In this document: piece after piece, positions 35,261-46,391 of the stretch
Numbering within the stretch: position 1 is the first letter of the stretch
Layout of the letters: every line of letters begins with the position of its first letter
Assembly: GCA_973895155.1 (NCBI GenBank)
Contig: OZ316896.1
Location: 7,688,001-7,752,000 of the forward strand
DNA length: 64,000 bases
DNA from: Marsupella aquatica
Taxonomy: Eukaryota > Marchantiophyta
Direction of reading: 5' to 3'
Notes under the pieces: generated by a model
What the model saw: only the letters and a program-made list of their open reading frames with translations
Told to the model about the DNA's origin: nothing
Database searches by the model: none
Program-made: the position numbers and the translations under genes

Positions 35261-38200
35261 TCCACCCTCGGCTTTGGCCTCAGCATCGGCCACGGCCTCC
35301 CCGACATGTTCCAGTGATGGATCCGGTACCCCGGCTTCATCACCAAGTATCCTGGCCCCGGCTTCATCATCCCCGCCTTCTAGGGTAGTTGGATCCTTTG
35401 CCGTGACCCTGCATGAGGTTGGTGCTGGGTGGTACCTCCTTGGTCACGATGGCTTGAGGAGCCGTATTACTCCCTGGCCTAGAAGGTTTCCGCTTCTTCT
35501 TCTTCTTCTTTGGTTCGGCAGCTAGCCCCTTCCCCTTGCCACTTACCTCCGGCACTGGTGCGAGTGTCTCGGCTTGTCCTTCGGCCAGTACTACTCCTAG
35601 TAACTTGGTTGCCCCAATTGGAGTTGGACCTTAGGAAGACAAGCACTTAAATACTGCGGCCTGTTTCTTCAATCGCTCCATTTGGTTGTCGGCTCGCCGC
35701 TGTAAGTTCTCCATCTTCCGCGTGCTTTCCTCCAACTCCTCCTGCAATTCATCTAGGTCCTTACGTGCCTCCTCCCGCTCCTTGTGGGCTTCCTCCAATT
35801 CCTTCTTTAAGGTAGCCCTCTCCTCCTGGGTTGCTCTCAGCTCCTTGTCGAGCTCCGTAACGACCTCAGACTCCATTTTATTCATCTTGGCATAAGTCTG
35901 GTCAAGCTGGTCATCTTTCTCGCGAAGGTCGGCCTTGAAGCTGGCCGTCATGGATGCGAGCTCCTGCCGCAGCACGATAATCGCCTGATAGGATTTCCCT
36001 AACTTGGCCTCCTTCTGCTCAAGGGCTCCGCGCATATCCTCAAGTTCCCCCTTCAGCGCCCTTTCCCTTCTCTGAGTTTCCGCCATGGCCCAATTGTTGG
36101 CTGCTATATGGGCCTCCTCTGCGTCTCTCAGCTCTCGCTTCCACTTCTCCTTCTCCTTGATCGAATCGGCCAACTCACCTTGGGTCCGAGTCAGTTTATC
36201 CTTGATAATCTGATTATCAGATTGCGTGGTATCCAATTGCCCTTGCATGATGTTGAGCTCATGCCGCTTAATTCGTAGCTCATCTTGGGCTTTCTTGGAT
36301 GCCTTCAGGTCTTCTACCTCGGCTTCCCTTGCCCTAAGCCGACGGATGACCTCGTCCTTCTTGCTTCTCTCCAAAGCCACCGCTTCTTCTAATCGGTGCT
36401 TCTCCAACATATCCCTCTGGAAAAAAGGTCCCTGCTCCAACTCCTCCCCAAAGATGCCGAGCGCAAGTTTCCCACACATCTCCCTGTACTCCATGGCTCG
36501 TTCATTAGCATAGGCAGAGTGAGCAGAAGTCATCGGCATCATCCACCGTGGCCTTTGTTCCCAGGCAGCCTTGCAAATTTCTTCTATCGTGGCTGGCGGG
36601 CTGCTTTGTTTTTTTGCAAGCCGCCGGATGTCCTCTGGCCATTCTTCTCCTGGTAAATCCTTCTCCCTAGCCAGGGCTGCCTCCTCTTCCTCCCTGAGTT
36701 GTTCCTGAAACTCCTATGCCGTCTATTTTATGCCGTCAAAGCTCGGGGGAGCAACATCTGGTGGGGGAGACTCGGGGCTACTATGCTGGGTCGGGTCCCC
36801 TCGAACTACTCTTGGAAGAGTGGGGATGAACTTGCCACAGGTCCTTATTCCTGGAACATGATGGTCCGACCCGTAGCCGGAGTCATCATTGTCGTAGCCT
36901 TCTACCGCCTCCTCCTTGGCTTGGACTACCGGCTCCCTCCTCTGCTATCCTGGTCTTGCCGTGAACACAACCCCACAGATCACGGGTCCTGGTTCCTCCG
37001 GCTTCCACGTTGATCTCATCTTCTCCCTGTCGTGACGAGGGGCTTTGGGCTGCTTTTCCTTGGCTTCGGGACTTGAAGCTCCTACATACATTCAGACTCG
37101 CGGCTCATGTTCCGGCCTCCTTCTCTCCTTGGCCCCGGTAAAGGGGTTTTCCCTTGTAAGTTGGCTAAGGCCGACTTTGGGAGCAGTATTCTGTACTAGT
37201 CCCATTGCCGTTGCCGTTCTCCTTTCCTTCTCCAGCAATTTCAGCAGATTCTGCATGCCTGGTTGCTGCATCGGCAAGTCCTCCTTTCTTGGCCTAAACA
37301 CCTGCTCAATTGTAGGACTGTCGGGCTGGGTCGGTTTGTCTGTTGCCGGCCTTGGTTCCGGAACCTCCTTTGGTGCTCTTGCCTATAGGGGCAGTTCGGG
37401 GCGAATATCTGACTTTGGGCATACCGGCACAATAGCGGCATGTGATAACCAAGCCGGGACACGCTTCCCATGCCGATCACCAGCTGTTCCTCATTCAAGA
37501 TCTTCTTTAGTTGGGTGAGGAGGTACCCGTTGTAGTCTCGGCTTGGGTCTGGCCTCTCTGCCAGATAGACCTGTGCCTTGCCGATCTCTGCCCTCGGCAA
37601 GTTACAATGCATGGTCACCCGCAAGAAATCAATCATTTCTCCTATGTGCGGGTTTGTGCAGGTGTTTTGGAAGAAGCCATTCTTTGTTGATGGCCCTGGA
37701 AATGACCGAAACTCCTTGTCTGGCAAGGTCTTCCTAGTATCTACTTTGGTCTTATTGCCCATCGGCAAGCCAAACACTTTGGCAATCACCCGGGGAGTGA
37801 GATAGAAATCCTTCCCATACACCCTTGTGGAATTGGTCTCGGGCTCCCATGATCCCATGAATTCCAGTAAGTCTGAATCCGGCACCTCCGGCTTCAGCCA
37901 TGGTAACTTTACGAATGCTTCCAAGCCGGATCCGGCCATGAAGCCCTGGTATTTCCGAGTCTGCATAGCCGTAAAGCATGCATCCTCTTCCCACGCAAAG
38001 TGTAATTGCACCTCCTCGGGGAGGGTCACCGCCCAGCCTTTCCAGGTGTCATCTCTTGTTGGAACGACATTGACAGGGTCGACCTCCTCCTCTTCGCTTC
38101 CACCTGCCTCCTGCTTCCCTGCTCTGCTGGTTTCCTAGGTGCCGCCGACCTCATTCTTTTCGCAGGGATGGCTTCTTCGTTGTTGTTCCCTTTCCTCTTC

Positions 38201-38816
38201 ATAGCGGCTGCCGTGGATGTTTCTCCTAGCACGGTTGCCTTTGTCCACCCCTCCATGCTACCCTTCAGCTCCCAGTGTATGTCGTTGCAGCGGTTGATGG
38301 CCTCCCGGATGCCGACTATCTTGTTCTCACAAAACAGAAGATCGTCGAGTTCGTCGGCAGTAGGCATCCACAAGAATTCAGCCTAATGAGTTTTCCTCCT
38401 AAGAAAGTAGACTTCTGCAGCTCCCACAGCCGAGCGAGCTCCTGTCGTTCTCGAGCCGCTCTCTCTGATTCTTTGTCCTCGTAGGTCCCAATGTACTCAG
38501 TTGCCCGTTCTAACAGGCATCCCCAAAAATGAGCAGCTTGATTGACGTTGTTCATACCCTTCTTGAGTTGATTGTCGGTATCTGCTTCCACCCCAAGTGC
38601 TTGCCTGAGCAACGGACAGCAGTTGGCCTCCTGTAGTCGTCCGCTTGGCTTGTGTTTGCAAATGAGCCGCCAGTCCTTGCGCTCGGTCCTTACCCCCCCC
38701 CTTTGGCTGGTCTTCCTTCCGTTAGTTACCCATAGCCGTTGGTACTTAGCGCACCCTAACCCTAATCGTGTTCCCTCCCCCGGCGTCCTTACTTTCGGCC
38801 TCGGCTTGGGTTCTAT
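35261..38816 (-). pseudogene. LTR-A copy of the long LTR ORF, diverged and broken
   Basis: The same order is seen as in LTR-B. The basic N-terminus is at 38816-38340, but the start codon is changed (ATA for ATG near 38814). The plant transposon-type domain is at 38029-37400 and the coiled coil at 36542-35631. Frameshifts lie near 38390, 38060 and 37385, and a stop at 35631 ends the coiled-coil frame. The C-terminal tail is across the LTR-B insertion, at 30592-30470. That the same reading frame is still traceable in this diverged copy suggests the ORF was maintained earlier in the family's history. Confidence 0.7.
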
Positions 38817-38932
38817 AGTCACCCTTAATTGTTTATATTTCCCTATCTTTGTTACTATACTAAGGTGTTTCCTAGGGTATATTCCTGATTTTCTATTTAA
38901 ACTGGCCTAATGATTCCTGGCTAGGCATCACA

Positions 38933-39990
38933 GTTAATCACTAGATCAAGCTTCCTATCTAGTCAGTGATCAGTGAAATTTGTAGACATTTTGCGTCAAT
39001 GAATCAGATACTTATAACATACACATACCGTTTGAAGCATGGATAAATGGGTATCAAAGAATTTGCTGTGTTGTCCACACGGAATGTAGAAGCCACCAAA
39101 CTTATCACAGGAAAATAGGTTTGACTCCAAGTATATATGTAATTTGGATTTTGTAGAGCTTGAATGGGTTCCTTTTGGCAATTTCCAAAATTTTTCCCCT
39201 GCCAAATATCCAAGCATCATCTCTTCTGCATTTTCCGCCCTTCTGCCTTTGGCTAATTGCTGTGGTTGTTGCTTGGTCACAGACAGCATACAAAATCATC
39301 TCAAATTCTGGTCTTTCATTCAAGTCTAGAAGCTCCAAAACATCTTCTGATTGAATGTCAATGGGTACCTAAACACCCATCAATGCCTCCTTAGATTTGG
39401 TCTTTGGGCACTCAATATGTCCGTTTGCACGCGCCATGCATATCATAATAGGTGCACAAACTTAAAGTACAAACGCATGCACAAAAATCATAAAATGAAA
39501 GTTTGAGAAAGCCAACAAAGACAAGTTTGGCTCACGCAATTTTGATATCTTCTTTTGTTCGGCCTTGGTGTACTGTCTCATGCTTTCGATTCAGGATTGC
39601 ATCAAAAATGTCTTTCAACTTCCAACACAATTGACTCATAGTGCCAACCTCGTCATCAACAAACACAAGAGGAAAAAGTTCTCCCATACTCGTACCATTC
39701 ATTGCAAACATCAATGTTTTGAACAACAAGCCTTAAAGGTTGGGTACTAAGCCTAAACTATAAGAACTCTTGCTCAAAAATCACAAAAATCTGTAAAAAT
39801 GCCAAAAATGCTCCTAAAAACCTCCTTTTGGGGGGCATAAACTCTTGAAGGCTAAGTGTTATGGTGGTTTCCATAAATGTGTTTGGTAAAATATTTACAA
39901 ATCTTGAGTATTTTTAGTTTTGCATTCATGATTTCATGATGTTCAGTTTTTAAAAATAAATTTGTAATTTCATCTTTCACTTTTTGCAGG
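38933..39990. other. Unassigned sequence between LTR-A and the methyltransferase fragment
   Basis: Small minus-strand frames at 39105-39338 and 39532-39729 look protein-like in composition but match no family I know. They may be exons of an old gene. No transposon end was found at 38933. Confidence 0.4.
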
Positions 39991-40342
39991 GTGAAAGATA
40001 ATGTTCCAAAAATGTTGGAGGTGCAAGGCTCAATAGCAACTTTGAGTGCTTTACAAATTTTGGCTTTCATAGTCAGGATGGGAAGATCGAGATCTTTGGA
40101 GCATTTCAATTCTAATAGTAATGAGTCCAGGAATCATGTAGTTCTATGTCCAACTGTGACCAATAAGTTGAAACATAACGGGGACAGTAAAATGGTGAAC
40201 TTTTACCCAAAACCCAGAGACTTATTGTTGGATTGGGAAGTGGCTCATTTAAGTCAGGTTGGAGATTGGGTTCTAGATCTGTGTTCAGGGTCGGGAATAG
40301 GATTGTTATCATCTTTGGCAATGGAAAGACGTACATTGTGTT
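39991..40342 (+). pseudogene. DNA N4/N6 methyltransferase-like fragment, cut by CACTA-2
   Basis: A splice-acceptor-like CTTTTTGCAG ends at about 39989 and an open plus-strand frame follows. It contains NFYPKPRDLLLDW, then VGDWVLDLCSGSGIGLLSSL. The KP..L element followed by GDWVLD.(C/F)SGSG is the AdoMet-binding arrangement (motifs X and I) of the N6_N4_Mtase family. The frame is cut at 40343 by the CACTA terminus. The catalytic motif (D/N/S)PP(Y/F) is not present in the fragment. Minus-strand frames overlap it (39852-40109), so the strand assignment rests only on the motif. It may be a host gene fragment related to plant N4-cytosine methyltransferases; this is inference. Confidence 0.45.
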
Positions 40343-40373
40343 CACTACAACATATTTGACACTTTTGCAAAGG
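40343..40373 (+). repeat. Left terminal inverted repeat region of CACTA-2
   Basis: Begins CACTACAACATATTTGACAC at the point where the methyltransferase-like frame is cut, followed by TTTTGCAAAGG, the first subterminal motif. Confidence 0.72.
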
Positions 40374-40850
40374 TATTTTTGTCGACGCTCTTGTATTTCC
40401 GATGGGCGGCGCTTTGCATAATTTGCAAATCAACCCGCATCGCAATTTGTGATTCTATCCCTATCGCAAATATAATACTTGAAGCGCATTATATCGCTAA
40501 TACGTTGCGAAGTAAGTGGTTTTCCAAGTTTTACCGAAACGCGCCGAATGGAAAGGCGCCTTCTGAAGATGGGAAAATTGCTCGCCGACTCCGAAACTAA
40601 CTCATGTAAATATTTTCGAAGAAGGTTGGATTGAAAATGTTTTGCGATAGTAGTTGTTTGACAAGTTTAAGAATGTCGGAGGATGGAAGATTTGCGAAAC
40701 AGTGAGAATATGAAATTTGTGATTGATTTTGCATCACAAGTTTGCGAAGAGTATAGTATGGAAATATTGAGAAACGAGAAGCTTCATAGAAATTGCGAGT
40801 CCGGTGAGAGTTTGTGAGCTTCGCAAATTGTTCGCAAACTAAAAATTAAG
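40360..40850. repeat. Subterminal repeats of CACTA-2 (TTTGCGAA/TTCGCAAA family)
   Basis: Multiple copies of TTTGCAAA, TTGCGAA, TTCGCAAA and CATCGCAA occur in both orientations. The same motif set recurs at 61858-62115 and 63370-63560. They are probably binding sites of the element's TNPA-like protein. Confidence 0.7.
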
Positions 40851-40861
40851 ATTATTGTGAG

Positions 40862-41060
40862 GTGAGACAATGAAGAGGGTGGATGGTCCAATATATGGAT
40901 GGGGCAGGAGGGAAGAGGAAGGGAGGATGGAGGGAGGTACAATGAAGGATGGAAAAGGGAGGGAGTACAATGGAAGAGGAAGGAGGGAGGAGAAAGAGGA
41001 AGGGAGGAGGAGGGACAGACGTACCACGGAGGAGGGAAACACGAGGGTGAGAATAAAAAT
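40862..41060 (+). repeat. Purine-rich (GGAGGA/GAAGAG) tract
   Basis: About 200 bp with long runs of G and A on the plus strand. It follows the subterminal repeats and precedes the end of tnp2. The short ORFs over it are composition artefacts. Confidence 0.8.
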
Positions 41061-42507
41061 TATGGAATAAGTAGGAAATAAAGTTATATTGAGCAATAGA
41101 GGTTAGATAGAAAGTTGCATGTAAAATTCACAAGTGATCACAATAAAACAATACAATACATATGTCATGAGTATGACTCATTCAAAAGTGAATGGCAAAT
41201 ATAAATATAGACAATACTTTTTTTATATCATCAAACATGAACAAATCAAATATAACATGAACAAATGTCTAGGCTGGACCCAAGTGCATATAAATATGTC
41301 CCTCACACTTGGTCCTCATCGGCCTCAAGGTCATCTAGGTCTGATACAATAACATTTGGCTTCTCAGAAACAATGGAACGAGAACGTGGCACATAGGTGA
41401 TGACAATTGACCACTCGGTGTTTAAGGGGTATGGAATGTAGAAACATTGCTCCAAGTGTGATGGGAAAGCAAATGGTTCTGACGTTTGCCAATGAGATGC
41501 TTGAACACTAGTGGCACTTGTCTTCAACCGTGTAAACCCACTCTCATCTTGAAGTACACTGCAATTTTGACCAACAAGGTTCACTTTGAACCACTTGCAC
41601 TTGAAGACATATTCCTCAAACTTTGAATGGTTGTCATATGATACCACCAAGATCTCCTCTATCTTCCCATAGTGTGGCACAACATCTCTAACAATGTTCC
41701 TATCATGGCGGCTGCTTCTGGAGTCTTGAGAAAATTCCCCTTGAACTCCACAATCAAAAGTACGACCCCTCTTCTCATCAAGGGAAGAAACCCTGAAATT
41801 AACAAAACCCACAAATTTTTATTACACAAAAGATACCATTAATGTAATAATCATCAAAATATGACACCCATCCCTAAATAGCCAAAACCCACATGGCCTA
41901 TGGCATAAATATAGAAGCCAACATTACAGTTATGGATGTCATTAATGATAATAGAAAGTTTTTAAACAATAGAAATAACTAATCAAAATAAAGTCTACAT
42001 GAATTAATAGAGGAAGAAAGGTTAGGTACTAGTGGACCTGAAGTGTCTCCCTTGTGTCCACATAGCCGTCTTGGATGTCACCACTCTCAAAGGGCCATGA
42101 ACAATGGTCCGAACGTCATCTGTGATGGTAGGAAAGTGGGACACATCTCCTCCTTGTGTCACCATGTCATCCAACTCAAGCAACTTTTGCTTCATATACT
42201 CATGCATCTTAGGAAAAATTCTTGCTCTTTGACTTGTTCTCTTGGCATTCTCATAAAACTCTCTCCATTTCTCCATGATATTACTATTACTCAACATAAA
42301 TGTTGTCAACTGTGACCACTCTGTTGATGTCAACATGCGTGTTTTTGTGGCACCTGTTAAACGGTCCTCCTCCTCTTCTCTTTCCTCCATCCAAGTACGT
42401 GGACAAGTAGGATCAATGGTGGCCAAGATGTTACTACAATAAAACATACTCTCTGCTGCCAAGTATCCTGTAGCTATGCTTCCCTCCACCCGTGCACGGT
42501 TACGTAC

Positions 42508-45500
42508 TGTGGTGCGTCCCATGGCTCCCTAAACCCAAGAAACCCCCCAGCTCAAGCCGATTCCCGCAGGTTTCGCGCTTGGCGAGGCCGTTTCCGCGGC
42601 TTAGCGGCATGGGACGCTGCTAACCTTCTACTACTACTGTTAACATTTTACACACATATACTGGACAGATCCTTCATCAGGTCATGAGATACGTAGCCGG
42701 CCTAATCTAGGCCTTCCCCTGTCTTCCCCTCCGTCTTGTTAGGTATGTTTGGATTCCGCCGCCGGAATGATCCCCAATAGGCTTGGTTAAGCCGCTAAGA
42801 CCTCTCTCAGCTCAACACATCCAACTCTCACTCCCCTGCTTACTTTCCTTCCTTCTGTTGATGTGGGCACTCTTCACACAAGTTAATGCGACACACAAAT
42901 AGCAAAATGACTCATTCTGACTGAGTCATACCATGCACTTGCCATACAAACAGTACATCTCATACACAAGCTCTGCGAACTAAGCCGTGAGGCCAACTCT
43001 ATTCAGCTCTTAGGCATGAGGAAACATGAATATACACAAGGGTCACTGTATGACTAACCGAGAGCTTCTCGTACTACTTGATCCCAGCCCGGCTGGTGCA
43101 AACTAAAAACTTGCTAAAGAAGAGGCCCTGAGCTCCCCGCTGCCCAGGTACTTATCCTGGTAGTGGATCCGCCATTCTTTGCATCGTAAGCCTAATCTAC
43201 CTAACAGTAATCTACTTGCCCGAATCTACCTATGTACAGCAAGGCAGGAGCACAAGTGTTGCTCCTACCAGTGAAACCGCAATCCCACTAAGCTAAGTGT
43301 CAGGGCCGCTCCTGGTCCTGATCCTAATCCTAAACTTGGAGATCAGCGCCCGCCCTGCCCACTCACGCCTCCTCCCTCCACGTCCGCCCTCCCTAAAAGG
43401 AACGGCGCCCTTGCACCGTCACGACACCGGTGGAGGATCCTTAATGGACGCCCCCAACGCTTCCTCCTCAGCCACTGCCGTAGGTTCATTCTCTGACAGA
43501 TTACCTGCCCTTGACTGAGTCAACTCTCCATCGGCTTGGCAGGGTCCACCATCGGCGTCGGCATCGGCTCGGGAATCGGTTACGGCCTCAGCCTCGGCTA
43601 CGGTCTCCCCGGCCTGCTCAAGAGGCGGATCTGGAATACCGGCCTCATTACTGAGTAGTTCGGCTTGGGCCGCACCACCCCCACCTGTGATGATAGCGGG
43701 ATCTATTGCCGTATTCATGCCGGAGGATGGTGCTGGTTCTACCTCCTTGGTCACCACGGCTTGTGGAGTCGGATTACTCCTTGACCCTGAAGGTTTCCGC
43801 TTTTTCTTCTTTTCTGGTTCGGCAGTTGGTCCCTTCCCCTTCCCACTTACTTCCGGCACTGGTGCAGGTGGCGCGGCTTTTTCTTCGGCCAGTACCACTC
43901 CTGGTAACTTGGTTGCCCCAATTGGAGTTGGGCCTGATGAAGACAAGCACTTAAATACTGCGGCTTGTTTCTTCAGCCGCTCCGTTTGGTTGTCGGCCCG
44001 CCGCTGGAGGTTCTCCATCTTCCTTGTGATTTCCTCCAACTCCTCCTGGGTCTCATCCAGGTCCTTGCGTGCCTCCTCTAGTTCCTTCTGGGCTTCCTCC
44101 CGTTCTTGTTTCAAGGTAGTCCTCTCCTCCCGGGTTGCTCTTAGCTCCTTGTCGAGCTCTGCAATGATGACAGACTCCATCTGGTTCATCTTGGCGTAAG
44201 TCTGATCGAGCATCTCATCCTTCTCCCTTAGGTCGGCCTTGAAGCTGGCCATCAGGGACGCAAGCTCCTGCTGCAGCGCCATAATCCCTTGATAGGATTT
44301 CCCTAACTTGGCCTCCTTCTGCTCAAGGGCTCCACGGATTTTCTCGAGCTCCCCCTTCAACGCCCATTCCTTCAGGGACGTGATGGTCCGACCCATAGCC
44401 GGAATTATCATGGCTGCAGTCCTCCACTGCCTCCTCTACTTCTTGGCCGTCCGGCTTCTCCCTCTCCTCTTCGTCCGTAGGAGCTTCAGGCAATTCTGCC
44501 TCAGATTCGGAGCTTGAGATTCCCACATACATTCGAACACCTGGCTTGGATTCCGGCCTGATTCTCTCCTTGTCTCCAGCAAAGGGGTTTTCTCTTGTGA
44601 GCCGGTGTAGGCCTACCTTTGTAGTAGTGTCCTGCATTGTTGCCGTTGCCGTTGTTGTTGTCGATGCCGATTTCTTTTCTTTCTCCAGTAGTTTCAGCAG
44701 ACTCTACATGCCTGGTTGCTGCATTGGCAAGTCCTCCTTCGTGGGCCTAAACACCTGCTCGATCGTAGGGCTAACAGGTGGTTGAGGCTTCTCAGCCAAC
44801 GGCCTCGGCGTTGGAGCTTCCTCGGGTGCCCTTACCTGCAGGGGAAGTACTGGGGCAAAAGTCTGACCTCTGGCATACCGGCACAACAGCGGCATGTGAT
44901 AGCCAAGCCGCGACACGCTCCCCATGCCGATTACCTGCTGATCCTCCTTTAAGATCTTCTTCAATTGGTTGAGGAGGTACCCGTTGTAGTCCCGGCTTGG
45001 GTCTGGCCTTTCTGCCAGATAGACCTGTGCCTTGCCGATCTCTGCCCTCGGCAAGTTACAATGCATGGTCACCCGCAAGAAGTCGATCATCTCTCCTATG
45101 TGCGGGTTGGTGCAGGTGTTCCGGAAGAAGCCATTCTTCGTTGATGGCCCGGGGAACGACCGGAACTCCTTGTCAGGCAAGGTCTTCCTGGCATCAACTT
45201 TGGTCTTATTGCCTATCGGCAAGCCAAACACTTCGGCAATTACCTTGGGAGTAAGATAGAAATCCTTCCCATATATCCTCGTGCAATTGGTCTCGGGTTC
45301 CCATGACCCCACGAATTCTAATAGGTGTGACTCCGGTACCTCCGGCTTCAGCCATGGTAATCTTACAAAGGCCTCTAAGCCGGATCCGGCCATGAAGCCT
45401 TGATACTTCTTGGTCTGCATTGCCGTAAAGCATGCATCCTCCTCACGTGCAAAATGTAGTTGCACTTCCACCGGTAGGGTTGCCGTCCAGCCCTTCCAGG

Positions 45501-46391
45501 TGTCATCCCTGGTTGGAATGGCCTTGATGGGATCGACCTCCTCCTCTTCGGCTTCTCCCTGCCTCCTGCTCTGCTGCTCGGCTGGCTTCTTTGGTGCCGC
45601 CGACCTCGTTCTTTTTGCCGGGGTGGCTTCATCGTTGACGGCTCCCTTCCTCTTCATCTCTGCTGTCGTGGAGGTTTCTCCTAGCACCGTTGCCTGGGTC
45701 CACCTTTCCGTGCTACCCTTTAATTCCCAGTGTATGTCGTTGCAGTTCTTGATGGCCTCTCGGATGCCGACGACGCTGTCTTTGCAAAACAGAAGATCGT
45801 CGAGTTGATTGGAGGTAGGCGTCCACAGGAACTCGTCCTTGATGAGTTCGCCTCCTAAGAAAGCCGTCTTCTGCAGCTCCCACAATCGAGCGAGCTCCTG
45901 CCGTTCTCGAGCTGCCCTTTCTGATTCCTCGTCCTCGTAAGTCTTGATGTACTCAGTAAGTTGCCCGTTCGAACAGGCATCCCCAGAAATGTGCCGCTTG
46001 ATTGACGTTGCTCATACCCTCCTTAGGTCGATCGTCGGTATCTACTCTCTCCCTGAGTGCTTGCCTAAGCAGCTGACAGTAGTTGGCCTCCCGTAGTCGT
46101 CTGCCTAGTTCGTGCTCGCAAATGAGCCACCATCTCCTGCAAGCGCTCCTTACCCCTCTCCTCTGCCGGTCCTTCTTCCCGTTGATCCTTCCTAGCCGCC
46201 GATGCTTAACGCGCCCTAACCCTAATCGAGTTTTCACCCTCAGCGTCCTTACCTCCGGCCTCGGCCCGGGTTCCATGGTTGCCCCTAATGGTTTATATTT
46301 TCCTTGTTTTGTCCCTATACTAAGGTGTTCCTAGGGTGCCTTCCTGCTTTACCCACTTAACTGGCCGAGTGATTCCTGTCTAGGCATCACA
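42508..46391 (-). repeat. 3' LTR of Gypsy C, with a ~779-bp internal deletion
   Basis: Same ends as the other family LTRs (TGTGGTGCGT in plus orientation on the left, AGGCATCACA on the right). Compared with 52616-57278, about 779 bp are missing at 44372, which joins the CGCCCATTCCTT context directly to CGTGATGGTCCGACC. Confidence 0.93.
43419..46276 (-). pseudogene. LTR ORF copy in the 3' LTR of Gypsy C, deleted and frameshifted
   Basis: Start ATG at 46276. A 4-bp insertion (TAAG) near 45957 shifts the frame. The plant transposon-type domain runs 45885-44704, to a TAG that is also found in the other LTR of the element. The deletion at 44372 removes the region between the acidic tail of that part and the middle of the coiled coil. 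The coiled coil and the alanine/glutamate tail then read to a TGA at 43419. This copy preserves the longest open C-terminal tail of all copies in the window. Confidence 0.75.

Larger units (their letters stand above)
29561..38932 (-). mobile_element. Gypsy LTR-A: solo LTR, split by insertion of LTR-B
   Basis: The outer parts (29561-30592 and 35256-38932) together form about 4.7 kb with the same start (TGTGGTGCGTCCCATGG) and end (CTAGGCATCACA) as the other LTRs of this family. It is interrupted by LTR-B at 30593. It is more diverged than LTR-B and the full element. I see no matching target duplication (GGAAG on the left, GTTAA on the right), so it may be an old solo LTR from unequal recombination, or its flank has changed. 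It is on the same strand as the other two family members in the window. Confidence 0.85.

Noticed and set aside
38936-38950. CACTAGATC next to LTR-A as a transposon terminus
   Set aside because: No subterminal repeats follow and it does not match either CACTA terminal repeat.
39852-40109. Minus-strand frame opposite the methyltransferase fragment
   Set aside because: Protein-like composition but no recognised motif; the plus strand has the AdoMet-binding signature, so I kept that one while noting the doubt.
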